Below are positions 9,138-17,367 of a DNA stretch of 64,000 bases, piece after piece. Positions within the stretch are counted from its first letter, which is position 1. Every line of letters begins with the position of its first letter. The notes beneath the pieces are model-generated. The model saw nothing but the letters and a program-made list of their open reading frames with translations, did not search any database and was not told the origin of the DNA. Position numbers and translations under genes: made by a program. Origin of the DNA: Trichothermofontia sichuanensis B231 (GTDB lineage Bacteria; Cyanobacteriota; Cyanobacteriia; B231); NCBI RefSeq assembly GCF_026240635.1, contig NZ_CP110848.1, positions 312,501 through 376,500 on the forward strand, in the 5' to 3' direction.

Positions 9138-10034
9138 CTACCAAAGTGCTGGGACTGGAGGCCGAGGGGGTGGCGGGAGCGGCGGGGGGGCTGGCGGCGG
9201 CGGTGCCGGCGGTGCCATACAGGTCTCGCCAAAGGTGGCTCCCCGTTGCGACAGATCACTGAGTGCATCGGCATCGAGACCCAAATTCTTGCCGAAACGA
9301 GCCGCTTCAACATTAGCCGTCGCCAGTCCCGTACGGGTGAGGTCTGCTCCCACTAATTTGGCATCCACTAACAGGGTGCGATCAAAAGACGCCATCGCCA
9401 GATAGGAATCACACAAATTCACATTGCGGAAGAAGGCCCGATCCATCTGACCTTCCATCAGGTTAACGCGGCGCATGTCCGAATCATTCAGCAATGCCCC
9501 CCGCAGGTTGGCGCGGCTCAGGTTCGCATCCTGCAACGCCGATCGGTGGATATCCGTGCGGCTAAAGTTTGCATCCAGAGCATAGGCCCCAATCAGGTTC
9601 ACTGCAATCAAATTGGAATCGCGCAAATCGGCATGGCTCAAATTCGCTTCCGTGAATCGAGCACCATTTAACTCTGCCCGACTAATACTACTGCCGATCA
9701 AGTTAGCGCGAGTTAAATTCGTATTTACCAACAGCGCTCCCCGTAGGTCAGCATAATTTAACTTAGCTGCCACTAGATCCGCCTCACTCAAATTGGCTTC
9801 CCTGAGATCTGCACCGGTAAGGTCTGCCCCCGCCAGATCAGCCATCGTCAAATTGGCTCGCACTAGGTAAGCCCCGCTGAGGTCCAACCCGCTCAAATTC
9901 GCCCCACTCAAGTCGCAGTCAGGACAGTACAGCGTTGAGACTAACTGTCGAACATGGGCTGGGGTCTCCGCCATTGCCGCTCTTGCCCAGACCAAGGGTG
10001 TCAGCAAAACTGCTGCTAAGATGCGTCGCTTCAC
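9138..10034 (-). CDS. Secreted pentapeptide-repeat protein
   Basis: The product is 298 residues. An N-terminal signal peptide with a basic start and a hydrophobic core through about residue 22 ends in AMAET. About 40 tandem pentapeptides of the A(D/N)Lxx type follow (residues 40-240), which fold as a right-handed quadrilateral beta-helix. The C-terminus is a Pro tail of repeated PPAPPPP-like units. The CxxC near residues 37-40 (YCPDCDLSGA) occurs in many cyanobacterial family members. The signal peptide points to the periplasm or thylakoid lumen. No biochemical role is known. The start is the ATG at 10034, with CCTCCT/AGGAGG upstream on the coding strand. Confidence 0.9.
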   Translation of the reverse strand: MKRRILAAVLLTPLVWARAAMAETPAHVRQLVSTLYCPDCDLSGANLSGLDLSGAYLVRANLTMADLAGADLTGADLREANLSEADLVAAKLNYADLRGALLVNTNLTRANLIGSSISRAELNGARFTEANLSHADLRDSNLIAVNLIGAYALDANFSRTDIHRSALQDANLSRANLRGALLNDSDMRRVNLMEGQMDRAFFRNVNLCDSYLAMASFDRTLLVDAKLVGADLTRTGLATANVEAARFGKNLGLDADALSDLSQRGATFGETCMAPPAPPPPAPPPLPPPPRPPVPALW

Positions 10035-10408
10035 AATAATCCTCCTCCCACAACATCGAATTGGTGGGGTTATGCGTTACCAAAGCCCAATGGGAGTGAT
10101 GAACACTCGGACAATTGGCGATGCCACCCCTGACGGAATTGCTGATCGGATTTCAGCCAAACTTTGAAAATCTTCAAGTTTATTATCGCCTAAATTTGAC
10201 GAATCTGGCATAAAGTTTTAGAATGCTTAGCCCTTCGTCAAGGCCGTACAATCAGCAGGATTCGGATTAAAAGGTTGCAACCGTCGGTTTGGGGTGAGGT
10301 TGCCAGGGTAAACGGCGCTGGAGCATCGGTCGCAGTTGATCTGGCCTAACCGGCATCGCGCATTAGCGATGTTTCCCAGGTGTTGACTAGATAGGGGCCG
10401 ATCGCCCG
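10035..10408. other. Intergenic region between pentapeptide gene and ftrV
   Basis: This stretch lies upstream of the pentapeptide-repeat gene and downstream of ftrV. I see no ORF with family similarity and no tRNA. An AT-rich stretch (about 10160-10230) is the best place for the pentapeptide gene promoter. Confidence 0.4.
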
Positions 10409-10666
10409 TTAGTGGATGACCTCTAACTCATCGGCGCGGAAGTGGGCACGGAAGCGCTGGCTAAACTTGACCTCAATCGGACAACTAGCACTGACAGGAC
10501 GATCGTGCCAGTCCAGAACCAGATTAATCACTTCCCCTTCTTCACCTTTGAGATCAAGGGGTTCGTTGCGGTGTTCGGGATGATGATAGACAATGACCGA
10601 TTCTTTCACCCGCACGGGAGTGCCGATCGCAAAGGTGGTGCGGATCGTACTAACATCAGGGTTCAT
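10409..10666 (-). CDS. ftrV: Ferredoxin-thioredoxin reductase, variable chain
   Basis: This is the small SH3-like alpha subunit of ferredoxin-thioredoxin reductase, which passes electrons from photosystem I-reduced ferredoxin to thioredoxin and so links light to Calvin-cycle enzyme activity. It wraps the catalytic Fe-S subunit FtrB, which is not in the window. The product shows RVKESVIVYHHPEHRNEP, DLKGEEGEV, and FRAHFRADELEV at the end, all typical of FtrV. The first ATG is at 10666 and gives 85 residues; a TTG at 10678 is an in-frame alternative. It appears to be a single gene. Confidence 0.92.
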   Translation of the reverse strand: MNPDVSTIRTTFAIGTPVRVKESVIVYHHPEHRNEPLDLKGEEGEVINLVLDWHDRPVSASCPIEVKFSQRFRAHFRADELEVIH

Positions 10667-11297
10667 AAGGTTCTTCAATACTGACTTACCGAAACAGTGG
10701 GTTTAGAGCACCGTGCTGCTAGAACAGCTTTTGCTGTCCTTGAATATAGCTGATTAGTGTCTCAATTTAGTCCTTTTCACTCCTTTGGGTACGAGGGTTT
10801 GGGGGATGGGGACGGGCTGGTTACTTAACGGGGATGCTCCCCCTGATGGTTCCTTGCCGCAATCGGTTCAGGACTTAGCCATTGCTTGCTGTCTCGCAGG
10901 GATCAGCGCCGGGATCTCCCACTGGCTCCGATGAGTCGCCAGTGCAAGGGGAAGCGGCAATCGGCCCGATGGGTTTAGGCTGACTGCTTCCCGACTGCTG
11001 GCACTCCTACCCGCGATCGCCCGATGGCTACCACATCATGTATTATAAAAAAACTATTCAAATCAAATATCTCATTTGATTTAATCTATGCAAGCTATGC
11101 AAGCCGTCCCTCTCGGTGAGAAACCCCTTCCCGCCTAGCCGGATGGTGTTTACCGAGCGTCTGCGCAGGCGAATGACCAGCGGAGTTGAGCTGGGAGTAC
11201 CTGTCCCATCATCAGGCTGAGCATTTGCGCAGCGTCTCTACCGAAGAATTGTCTAGAGACTGTGTGATGGGTTATTGCTGTTGCTGATTCCTGGGAA
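10667..11297. other. 631-bp intergenic region upstream of the Mrp operon
   Basis: No convincing ORF is present. The left end should hold the ftrV promoter. From about 10910 to 11005 two consecutive perfect stems occur (CACTGGC...GCCAGTG and GGGAAGC...GCTTCCC). An AT-rich stretch at about 11035-11090 contains TATTATAAAAAAAC and could be the Mrp promoter. About 200 bp of leader would then precede mrpC. Confidence 0.45.
10908..11005 (+). other. Two consecutive hairpins, possible structured RNA
   Basis: CACTGGC / GCCAGTG (7 bp, 10-nt loop) is followed within a few bases by GGGAAGC / GCTTCCC (7 bp, larger loop). There is no T-run after them, so they do not look like a plain terminator. I recognise no known RNA family. 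Confidence 0.3.
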
Positions 11298-11669
11298 ATG
11301 CCCGTGTTAGAAGTCCGCATCTTAGAAGCCTTTGTGTTTGCCACCGTTTTGTTTGGCTTTCTTGGCATCTTGGTCAAGAAAAACCTGCTGATGAAAATCA
11401 TTGCGATGGATGTCATGAGTACGGGGGTAATTGCTTACTACGTGTTGGTGGCTGCCCGGCAAGGGGTCTTTACCCCCATCCTGTCGGATACCCCTAAGGG
11501 GGAGTATCCTAAGGGGGAGTATGCGGACCCGGTGCCCCAGGCGGTGATTTTGACGGCGATCGTCATTGGTTTTTCGATTCAGGCCTTGATGTTGGTAGGA
11601 GCCATGAAGTTGGCGCGGGAAAATCCCACTCTGGAAACCAGCGAGATTGAGAAGGGGAATATGCCATGA
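11298..11669 (+). CDS. mrpC: Mrp antiporter subunit C (NuoK-like)
   Basis: This small three-helix membrane subunit of the Mrp multi-subunit Na+/H+ antiporter is related to complex I NuoK. The 123-residue product has helices at about 9-26, 33-53 and 80-102. The loop holds a duplicated PKGEY unit (DTPKGEYPKGEYADP), made by a 15-bp tandem repeat at about 11494-11523. PQAVILTAIVIGFSIQA is the conserved third helix of MrpC/NuoK. Its stop overlaps the next start by 4 bp (ATGA at 11666), showing translational coupling. It opens the eight-gene operon. Confidence 0.9.
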   Translation: MPVLEVRILEAFVFATVLFGFLGILVKKNLLMKIIAMDVMSTGVIAYYVLVAARQGVFTPILSDTPKGEYPKGEYADPVPQAVILTAIVIGFSIQALMLVGAMKLARENPTLETSEIEKGNMP

Positions 11670-13189
11670 CGATTCCCGCTGCGCTCTCTCTGGGAATCGC
11701 TCCCATCCCCTCTCTGCCTGCCCTGACGATCGTCTGGATTACCCTGCCGTTTGCCTTGGGGTTTCTGGGGTACCTGATGCCCCGGCGCGATCGCTACTTT
11801 GCTTTTGGGATGGCGTGGTTCTCGGTCGCCTATGCCCTGCTCCTGTTTGTCCAGCCGGCCCCCCTGGAATTACGGCTACTGGATCACTTTGGCGTGAGTC
11901 TATTGCTCGACCCGCTGACCGGCTTTTTTATCCTGACCAATGGTCTGGTGACGGCGGCAGTGTTGGGGTATTGCTGGCAGAGCAATAAAACCCCCTTTTT
12001 CTATGCCCAGACCTTGATGTTGCATGGCAGTGTTAATGCCGCCTTTGCCTGCTCGGATCTGATGAGCCTCTATGTGGCCCTGGAAGTATTGGGGGTAGCT
12101 GCGTTTTTATTGATTGCCTATCCCCGCAGCGATCGGGCCATCTGGGTTGCATTGCGCTATCTGTTTGTCAGCAACGTAGTGATGTTGTTCTACCTGGTGG
12201 GGACAGCACTGGTTTATCAGGCCAATCACTCCTTTGACTTCGTTGGGTTGCGCACCGCGCCTCCCGAAGCGATCGCCCTCGTCCTGCTGGGGCTGCTGGT
12301 CAAGGCGGGGATTTTTATATCTGGACTATGGTTACCCCTGACCCACTCGGAGTCGGAAACCCCCGTCTCGGCCCTGATGTCGGGGGTGGTGGTGAAGGCG
12401 TCGGTGTTACCGCTGGTGCGCTGTGCGTTGTTGTTTGAGACCGCCGAGCCGATCGTCCGCCTATTTGGAGTGGCGACGGCCCTCTTTGGCGTGTTCTATG
12501 CCGTCTTTGAGAAAGACACCAAGCGGATGTTGGCCTTTCATACGATCTCCCAGTTGGGGTTTGTGTTGGCAGCCCCGATCGTGGCTGGTTTTTATGCCCT
12601 GACCCACGGGCTGGTCAAATCGGCCCTGTTTTTGATCGCCGGGAATCTCCCCAGCCGGAGTTTTAAGGCGCTCAAGTCCCAAGCGATCTGGACACCCTTA
12701 TGGGTTGCCCTCGCGATCGCCAGTTTCTCGATTTCGGGCTTCCCGCTGCTGTCAGGATTTGGGGCCAAGGTGTTGACCATGAAGAATTTAGAAGCTTGGC
12801 AGGTGATTGGCATGAACTTGGCGGCCCTGGGAACGGCGACCTCGTTTGCCAAATTTATTTTTCTCCCGCATGGTCTACCGCACCCGTCGCGTTTAGCCCT
12901 GGCTGGCCAGCCGGGTGAAGTTATCTTGCCGTCCCTAAGTCGCGGGTTTTGGGTCGCGATGGCGATCTTGTTGGGCGGTTTGGTAGTAGCCAATGGGGTG
13001 TACTACGAAGCCTACACCTGGGCCAATGTGGCCAAACCCCTCGTGACGATCGCCCTCGGCTGGGGAGTCTATCAATGGGTGTTGCCCCGGTTATCTCTCA
13101 AGCGGCCCCAGGTATTAGAGCAATTTGAACACCTGATGGGGATGATGGTGGTCATGCTCGTGGCGTTGTTCTGGATGGTGTTGGCATGA
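11666..13189 (+). CDS. mrpD: Mrp antiporter subunit D, first paralog (NuoM/N-like)
   Basis: This proton-translocating antiporter-like subunit has 507 residues and about 14 membrane helices. The broken-helix region ALVLLGLLVKAGIFISGLWL carries the buried Lys typical of the NuoL/M/N family, followed by PLTHSESETPVSALMSG and VKASVLPLVR. A second Lys-bearing segment, ALTHGLVKSALFLIAGN, lies near residue 320. It starts inside the end of mrpC (ATGA overlap). It is a close paralog of the gene that follows, and in cyanobacterial Mrp operons two such D-like subunits replace the single large MrpA/MrpD pair. It sits in the plasma membrane. Confidence 0.92.
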   Translation: MTIPAALSLGIAPIPSLPALTIVWITLPFALGFLGYLMPRRDRYFAFGMAWFSVAYALLLFVQPAPLELRLLDHFGVSLLLDPLTGFFILTNGLVTAAVLGYCWQSNKTPFFYAQTLMLHGSVNAAFACSDLMSLYVALEVLGVAAFLLIAYPRSDRAIWVALRYLFVSNVVMLFYLVGTALVYQANHSFDFVGLRTAPPEAIALVLLGLLVKAGIFISGLWLPLTHSESETPVSALMSGVVVKASVLPLVRCALLFETAEPIVRLFGVATALFGVFYAVFEKDTKRMLAFHTISQLGFVLAAPIVAGFYALTHGLVKSALFLIAGNLPSRSFKALKSQAIWTPLWVALAIASFSISGFPLLSGFGAKVLTMKNLEAWQVIGMNLAALGTATSFAKFIFLPHGLPHPSRLALAGQPGEVILPSLSRGFWVAMAILLGGLVVANGVYYEAYTWANVAKPLVTIALGWGVYQWVLPRLSLKRPQVLEQFEHLMGMMVVMLVALFWMVLA

Positions 13190-13244
13190 AGAGGGGATGC
13201 CGTGGGCAGTTTGGCCTGGATTGCGGGCAAGGTGGGGATAGGTC

Positions 13245-14714
13245 ATGACAACACCCATTATTATCTGGATGACATTGCCCTTTCTCCTGGGCTTTCTGGG
13301 GTATCTATTGCCCAAGTGCGATCGCTATTTTGCCCTGGGTATGGCGCTCTTTTCCGGGGCATTGGCCATCTGGCTGCTGGGACGACCCACGGCCCTTGAA
13401 CTGCGGCTCCTCGATCACTTTGGGGTCAGTCTACTGCTGGACACCCAAACCGGCTTTTTCGTTCTCACCAATGCGTTGGTAACCACCGCTGTGGTTGGCT
13501 ATTGTTGGCAAAGTCAGAAGACCGCCTTCTTCTATACCCAGGTCCTGATGCTTCACGGGAGTGTGAACGCAACCTTCATGTGTGCGGATCTGATGAGTCT
13601 CTACGTGGCTTTAGAGGTCCTGGCTATTGCTGCCTTTTTGTTAATCACCTATCCCCGGAGCGATCGCAGTCTTTGGGTCGGCTTACGCTATTTATTCGTC
13701 AGCAACACGGCCATGCTGTTCTATTTAGTCGGTGCAGTCTTGGTCTATCGGGTGAATACTTCCTTTGCCTTTACGGGCTTAGCCAATGCCCCTTCCGAAG
13801 CCCTGGCACTCCTGTTTGTCGGCTTACTCACCAAGGGGGGAATTTTTATTTCGGGTCTCTGGTTACCCCTGACCCACTCAGAGGCAGAAACCCCGGTCTC
13901 GGCTCTGTTGTCGGGGGTCGTGGTGAAGGCGGGGGTCTTCCCGTTGTTACGATTCGCCCTCATCGCCGAGGCACTGGACCCGCTTGTCCGGGGGTTTGGT
14001 GTGGCGACTGCTCTGTTGGGGGTGGGCTATGCCCTGCTGGAGCGTGACACAAAACGGATACTGGCGCTGAGTACGCTGTCCCAAATGGGGTGGATACTTG
14101 TGGCCCCCGCTGTTGGGGGGGGCTATGCCCTGGCCCACGGGTTAGCCAAATCAGCCAGCTTCTTAATCGCGGGTAATTTACCCAGTCGGCAGTTGCCGGT
14201 CTTACGCCAACAGCCTATCCGTTTCCCCCTGTGGCTGGGGTTGGCCCTGGCCAGCCTGTCGATCGCCGGTTGTCCGCTGCTCTTGGGATTTACTGCCAAA
14301 GCCCTTACTGTCAAGGAACTGCTCCCCTGGCAAACCGGGTTGATGAACCTGGCCGCCATCGGCACCGCGATCGTCATGGCTAAATTCATTTGCCTCCCCA
14401 GGCACAGACCGGGATACACGGCAACAGCGGGGCCAGCCAGCGAGCCATCGGATCTCCCCCTCGGTTTCTGGGGGGCCATCATCCTGCTCATTGGCAGCTT
14501 ACTGGTTGCCCATTATTTCTATTTCTATCCCACCGCCTATAGCGGCGCAACCCGCCTGAAAACCGGGAGTATCCTCGCGATCGGCTGGCTCATTCACGCT
14601 CTCCTCATCCAGCGATTGCCAGGGCAATTTCCCCGCCAGTGGGAACAGCTTGAGCATCTGATTGGCATGATGAGTGTCATGTTAGTAGTCCTGTTCTGGA
14701 TGGTGTTGGTATGA
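13245..14714 (+). CDS. mrpD: Mrp antiporter subunit D, second paralog
   Basis: This tandem paralog of the preceding gene has 489 residues. Blocks such as LDHFGVSLLLD, FTGL, GIFISGLWLPLTHSE, ETPVSAL and AHGLAKSASFLIAGNLPSR align residue for residue with the first copy, although surrounding residues differ. The antiporter Lys residues are conserved in both. The shared ending (EQLEHLIGMMSVMLVVLFWMVL) confirms an old duplication. A 55-bp gap separates it from the first copy, and its stop overlaps mrpE by 4 bp (ATGA at 14711). The two copies probably occupy distinct positions in one complex. Confidence 0.92.
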   Translation: MTTPIIIWMTLPFLLGFLGYLLPKCDRYFALGMALFSGALAIWLLGRPTALELRLLDHFGVSLLLDTQTGFFVLTNALVTTAVVGYCWQSQKTAFFYTQVLMLHGSVNATFMCADLMSLYVALEVLAIAAFLLITYPRSDRSLWVGLRYLFVSNTAMLFYLVGAVLVYRVNTSFAFTGLANAPSEALALLFVGLLTKGGIFISGLWLPLTHSEAETPVSALLSGVVVKAGVFPLLRFALIAEALDPLVRGFGVATALLGVGYALLERDTKRILALSTLSQMGWILVAPAVGGGYALAHGLAKSASFLIAGNLPSRQLPVLRQQPIRFPLWLGLALASLSIAGCPLLLGFTAKALTVKELLPWQTGLMNLAAIGTAIVMAKFICLPRHRPGYTATAGPASEPSDLPLGFWGAIILLIGSLLVAHYFYFYPTAYSGATRLKTGSILAIGWLIHALLIQRLPGQFPRQWEQLEHLIGMMSVMLVVLFWMVLV

Positions 14715-15121
14715 TCGGTTATCTCAATCTCCTCCTCCGGTTGGCGATTTGGTTCCTCCTCACGGCAAATTTTAGTGTCGTTAATATCCTAATTGGCGTG
14801 AGTGTGGCCCTGCTGTTGCCGGGGCGGCCAAAGTCGTTAGGAAGGCTCAAAGATTGGTTACATGCTCTGGGTGAAATCCTGATCGCCATTCCCCAAGCCT
14901 ATTGGGAGGCATTTGAGATTATGATTCGCCCCCATTTATATGAAGAAATCACCCTGGAGCGTGTGCGACCACGCCGCACACCCGGTCTGATTTTTCTGGA
15001 TATCTTTGTGATTACATTTACCCCTAAAACAATCGTCGTGAAATATCACGAAGCCGGTTGGTACGAAGTCCATCGCATCACCCGCAAGCATGCCCCTAGT
15101 GTCAGAGGAGAATTGCCATGA
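14711..15121 (+). CDS. mrpE: Mrp antiporter subunit E
   Basis: The 136-residue product has two N-terminal hydrophobic helices (about 5-35) and a cytoplasmic domain. The segment IFLDIFVITFTPKTIVVKYHEAGW is the MrpE signature, in which the TPGT-like turn of the family is read here as TPKT. MrpE is needed for assembly and full activity of the complex. The reading frame overlaps the preceding gene and the next (ATGA at 15118), so all three are translationally coupled. Confidence 0.9.
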   Translation: MIGYLNLLLRLAIWFLLTANFSVVNILIGVSVALLLPGRPKSLGRLKDWLHALGEILIAIPQAYWEAFEIMIRPHLYEEITLERVRPRRTPGLIFLDIFVITFTPKTIVVKYHEAGWYEVHRITRKHAPSVRGELP

Positions 15122-15378
15122 ATTGGGTGTTGCCCATCATGCTATTGATTTTGTTAATTCCCCTATATGAAGCCTGTCAAGACAAAGACATCTGGCAGAA
15201 AATGCTCGCCTTTGCCAGTATTGCCACCAAAACCTCGCTCATGATCCTCGTGGTTTCGGTGTTGCGCGATGACTGGATGATTGGGGTGGTTGGCGTGATC
15301 ATCCTGAGCGTGGGCAATGCCGCGCTGATGCTATTGGCCCATGTGATTAAGCGGCTGAATGAAATTGGGGAGGGATAA
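15118..15378 (+). CDS. mrpF: Mrp antiporter subunit F
   Basis: This 86-residue protein is nearly all membrane, with three helices (about 4-20, 30-46 and 52-76). MrpF is a small core subunit beside MrpG in the antiporter. Assignment rests on size, helix pattern and its place between mrpE and mrpG, since sequence conservation in this family is low. It overlaps mrpE by 4 bp and ends 3 bp before mrpG. Confidence 0.85.
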   Translation: MNWVLPIMLLILLIPLYEACQDKDIWQKMLAFASIATKTSLMILVVSVLRDDWMIGVVGVIILSVGNAALMLLAHVIKRLNEIGEG

Positions 15379-15381
15379 CCC

Positions 15382-15708
15382 ATGATTGACCTGATCAGTT
15401 ATAGCTGTATTGGCCTCGGCTTAGTCTTCTGGCTATGGGGAACCTGGCCGTTGCTGGGACCGCGATCGGTCCTCTTTAAACTCCATAGTTTATCGGTGGC
15501 GGATACCCTCGGCTCTATGAGTATTGTCGTCGGGTTGCTCCTGAAGATTCCGAATGAATGGCCATTGCTCATCCTAGCCCTGATTTCTCTGGCCATCTGG
15601 AATACTGTACTCGGCTATGTCCTGGCCTACTGTTCCAGCGACATCGTCCACCTCGCCCCACCCACGCATTCCTCCTCTGTGTCGGCAGGAGACGCTCCTT
15701 ATGTCTGA
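15382..15708 (+). CDS. mrpG: Mrp antiporter subunit G
   Basis: The 108-residue protein has three helices. The LFKLHSLSVADTLGSMSIVVG stretch is the MrpG (PhaG/MnhG) family core, where a basic/His segment precedes a conserved Asp-Thr-Leu-Gly. The tail after residue 90 is Ser/Pro-rich and probably cytoplasmic. It begins 3 bp after mrpF. Its last codons overlap the next gene's start (ATG at 15701), which keeps the operon tight. Confidence 0.9.
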   Translation: MIDLISYSCIGLGLVFWLWGTWPLLGPRSVLFKLHSLSVADTLGSMSIVVGLLLKIPNEWPLLILALISLAIWNTVLGYVLAYCSSDIVHLAPPTHSSSVSAGDAPYV

Positions 15709-16477
15709 GATGCTGTCTGAGATGGATATTAGTCTCTATGCCATTGTGGCCCTGTTGCCCCTGTCGGCAGGGATGGTGGTCCTACAGGTCAACCCTTACC
15801 ACGCCCTCGTGATTCGGGGCATCCTAGGTGCGATCGCCGCCCTAGTCTATGCGCTCCTGGGAGCCGCCGATGTGGCCCTGACGGAAGCACTGGTTGGGAC
15901 GATGCTGGCAATTACCCTTTATGCCGTGGCGGTGCGATCGTCTTTGCTGATGCGCTTAGGTATCCTGACTGCTGAGGAAACTTCACCGCTGAGGGAACGA
16001 GCAATTCGGGAACAAGCACCTGTCCTCGAAACAGAGTCAGTTGACGACTATCCTGTCAATGCCAGTCGATCGGAGTCTGAGTTATCGGCGATGCACGCAC
16101 CAGGGAACCGCCCCTCAGGGATAGTTTTGGCGCAAGACTTATCTGGGGACAGTGAGTCAGCCGCCGTCGCCGTAGATCAGCCCTGGCAGCAGGTATTGGT
16201 TGATCTGCGCCGTGCCTTAGATAAACGCCATCTTCGCTTAGAAGTGGTCACCTACCCCGACATTGAAACCCTGCAGCAGGCATTGCGGGAGAAAGAAGTT
16301 CATGCCATTTGTACGCCCGCAGCAGGGGTCACCAGTGGTGAGAACCGTTCCTCAGACGCTCCCCCTCTCTATCAAGCCCAAGTTCGGATTCGTCGGCTCT
16401 ATGACATTCTGCAAGCGGAGTTGACGGCCCCGTGGCTGCATTTGTCCTATGCCCCTGTTACCGATGGCGAAAAGTGA
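15701..16477 (+). CDS. MbhD/MrpA-C-terminal-like subunit with a soluble C-terminal domain
   Basis: The first about 85 residues hold three helices with ALLGAADVALTEALVGT. This is the DUF4040/MbhD motif that corresponds to the C-terminal part of MrpA in Bacillus-type systems. After residue about 90 the protein turns hydrophilic, and a soluble domain (about 155-258) begins with WQQVLVDLRRALDKRHLRLE, which I do not recognise. Standard MbhD proteins stop after the helices, so this tail is an addition. An AGGAG at about 15688 supports the ATG at 15701; the upstream open frame to 15617 is not needed. The gene supplies the missing part of MrpA. Confidence 0.85.
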   Translation: MSEMLSEMDISLYAIVALLPLSAGMVVLQVNPYHALVIRGILGAIAALVYALLGAADVALTEALVGTMLAITLYAVAVRSSLLMRLGILTAEETSPLRERAIREQAPVLETESVDDYPVNASRSESELSAMHAPGNRPSGIVLAQDLSGDSESAAVAVDQPWQQVLVDLRRALDKRHLRLEVVTYPDIETLQQALREKEVHAICTPAAGVTSGENRSSDAPPLYQAQVRIRRLYDILQAELTAPWLHLSYAPVTDGEK

Positions 16478-16519
16478 CCATAGGCTGGGCATGGCGCGAT
16501 CGCTAGCGGGCATCACCCC

Positions 16520-17227
16520 ATGCCTCCTGCCACATCCCTGAACATATCTCCCCAAGTACTCCCTATGATGCGCTGGATTTATTTGGCGGCAAGTATTGCC
16601 TTTTTAATCAAAATGCTTGTGATTGCCAATCCTACCCCGATTATCCCCATTGCGATCGTGGAAGCCGTCGTCCAGGATAGCGGGGTACCCAACGCTGTGT
16701 CGGGCATTATTTTCCGCAATCGCCTTTACGACACCATTTTTGAAGTAACCGTGTTCACGATCGCCATCATGGGCGTACAATTTCTCCTGGCTAATGAACG
16801 CCCGTCCCAGAAGATCCGCCAATTTACTGATCACCCTTCGATTGTGCTAGCACGTTTGGGCGCGACGATCGCAGCCCTGGTAAGTATTGAACTGGCAATC
16901 CGGGGTCACCTGAGTCCCGGGGGGGGCTTTGCTGCTGGCGTCGCGGGGGGGACCGCGATCGGCCTTGTAGCCATCACCTCTCCCCCGGAATGGCTACAAA
17001 GCCTCTACCAACGTTGGCAGATTGCCACTTGGGAAAAGATCTCTGTCGTAATCTTTATCGTGTTAGCAGCCATCACGTTGATGGGTTGGGAATTCCCCCA
17101 CGGTGAACTGGGAGCCTTAGTCAGTGGCGGTGTGTTGCCCTGGCTGAACGTCCTGGTGGCCTTTAAGGTAGCCCTAGGGTCATGGGCAGCCATCTTGCTG
17201 TTTATTCGCTATCGCGGGTTACTCTAA
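16520..17227 (+). CDS. mrpB: Mrp antiporter subunit B (with MbhE-like N-terminus)
   Basis: This is the last gene of the operon, with 235 residues. A first helix pair (about 18-45) and PIAIVEAVVQDSGVPNAVSGI resemble the MbhE segment. FRNRLYDTIFEVTVFTIAIMG and the RGHLSPGGGFAAGVAGGTA motif are typical MrpB/MnhB. Five or more helices in total place it in the plasma membrane. The 42-bp gap from the previous gene and same strand indicate co-transcription. The ATG at 16565 (Met16) is an alternative start. The full set C-D-D-E-F-G-A'-B gives a complete cyanobacterial Mrp complex for Na+ export and pH control. Confidence 0.9.
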   Translation: MPPATSLNISPQVLPMMRWIYLAASIAFLIKMLVIANPTPIIPIAIVEAVVQDSGVPNAVSGIIFRNRLYDTIFEVTVFTIAIMGVQFLLANERPSQKIRQFTDHPSIVLARLGATIAALVSIELAIRGHLSPGGGFAAGVAGGTAIGLVAITSPPEWLQSLYQRWQIATWEKISVVIFIVLAAITLMGWEFPHGELGALVSGGVLPWLNVLVAFKVALGSWAAILLFIRYRGLL

Positions 17228-17257
17228 CAGACCATAGCAGGAAGATGGTACAGATTT

Positions 17258-17337
17258 ATAGTCATTGCCATTTAGGCTGAAACAGCCCCCTCACCCCCAA
17301 CCCCTTCTCCCCACTTGGGAGAAGGGGTTGGGGGATG
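17258..17337 (+). repeat. Partial copy of repeat family R1 (copy C)
   Basis: The left end (ATAGTCATTGCCATTTAGGC) matches family R1. After CCCCCAACCCCTTCTCC the centre switches to the inverted repeat ACTTGGGAGAAGGGGTTGGG shared with family R3 at 44735-44765, so this copy is a hybrid or truncated form. It follows the Mrp operon and may act as its transcript end. Confidence 0.7.
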
Positions 17338-17367
17338 CGGGCTGCCGGTCCGATCGAGATCCAAGCC

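Noticed and set aside
11150-11416. 88-codon minus-strand ORF over the start of mrpC
   Set aside because: It overlaps the well-supported mrpC start, and its Thr/Lys-rich text has no membrane or domain pattern.
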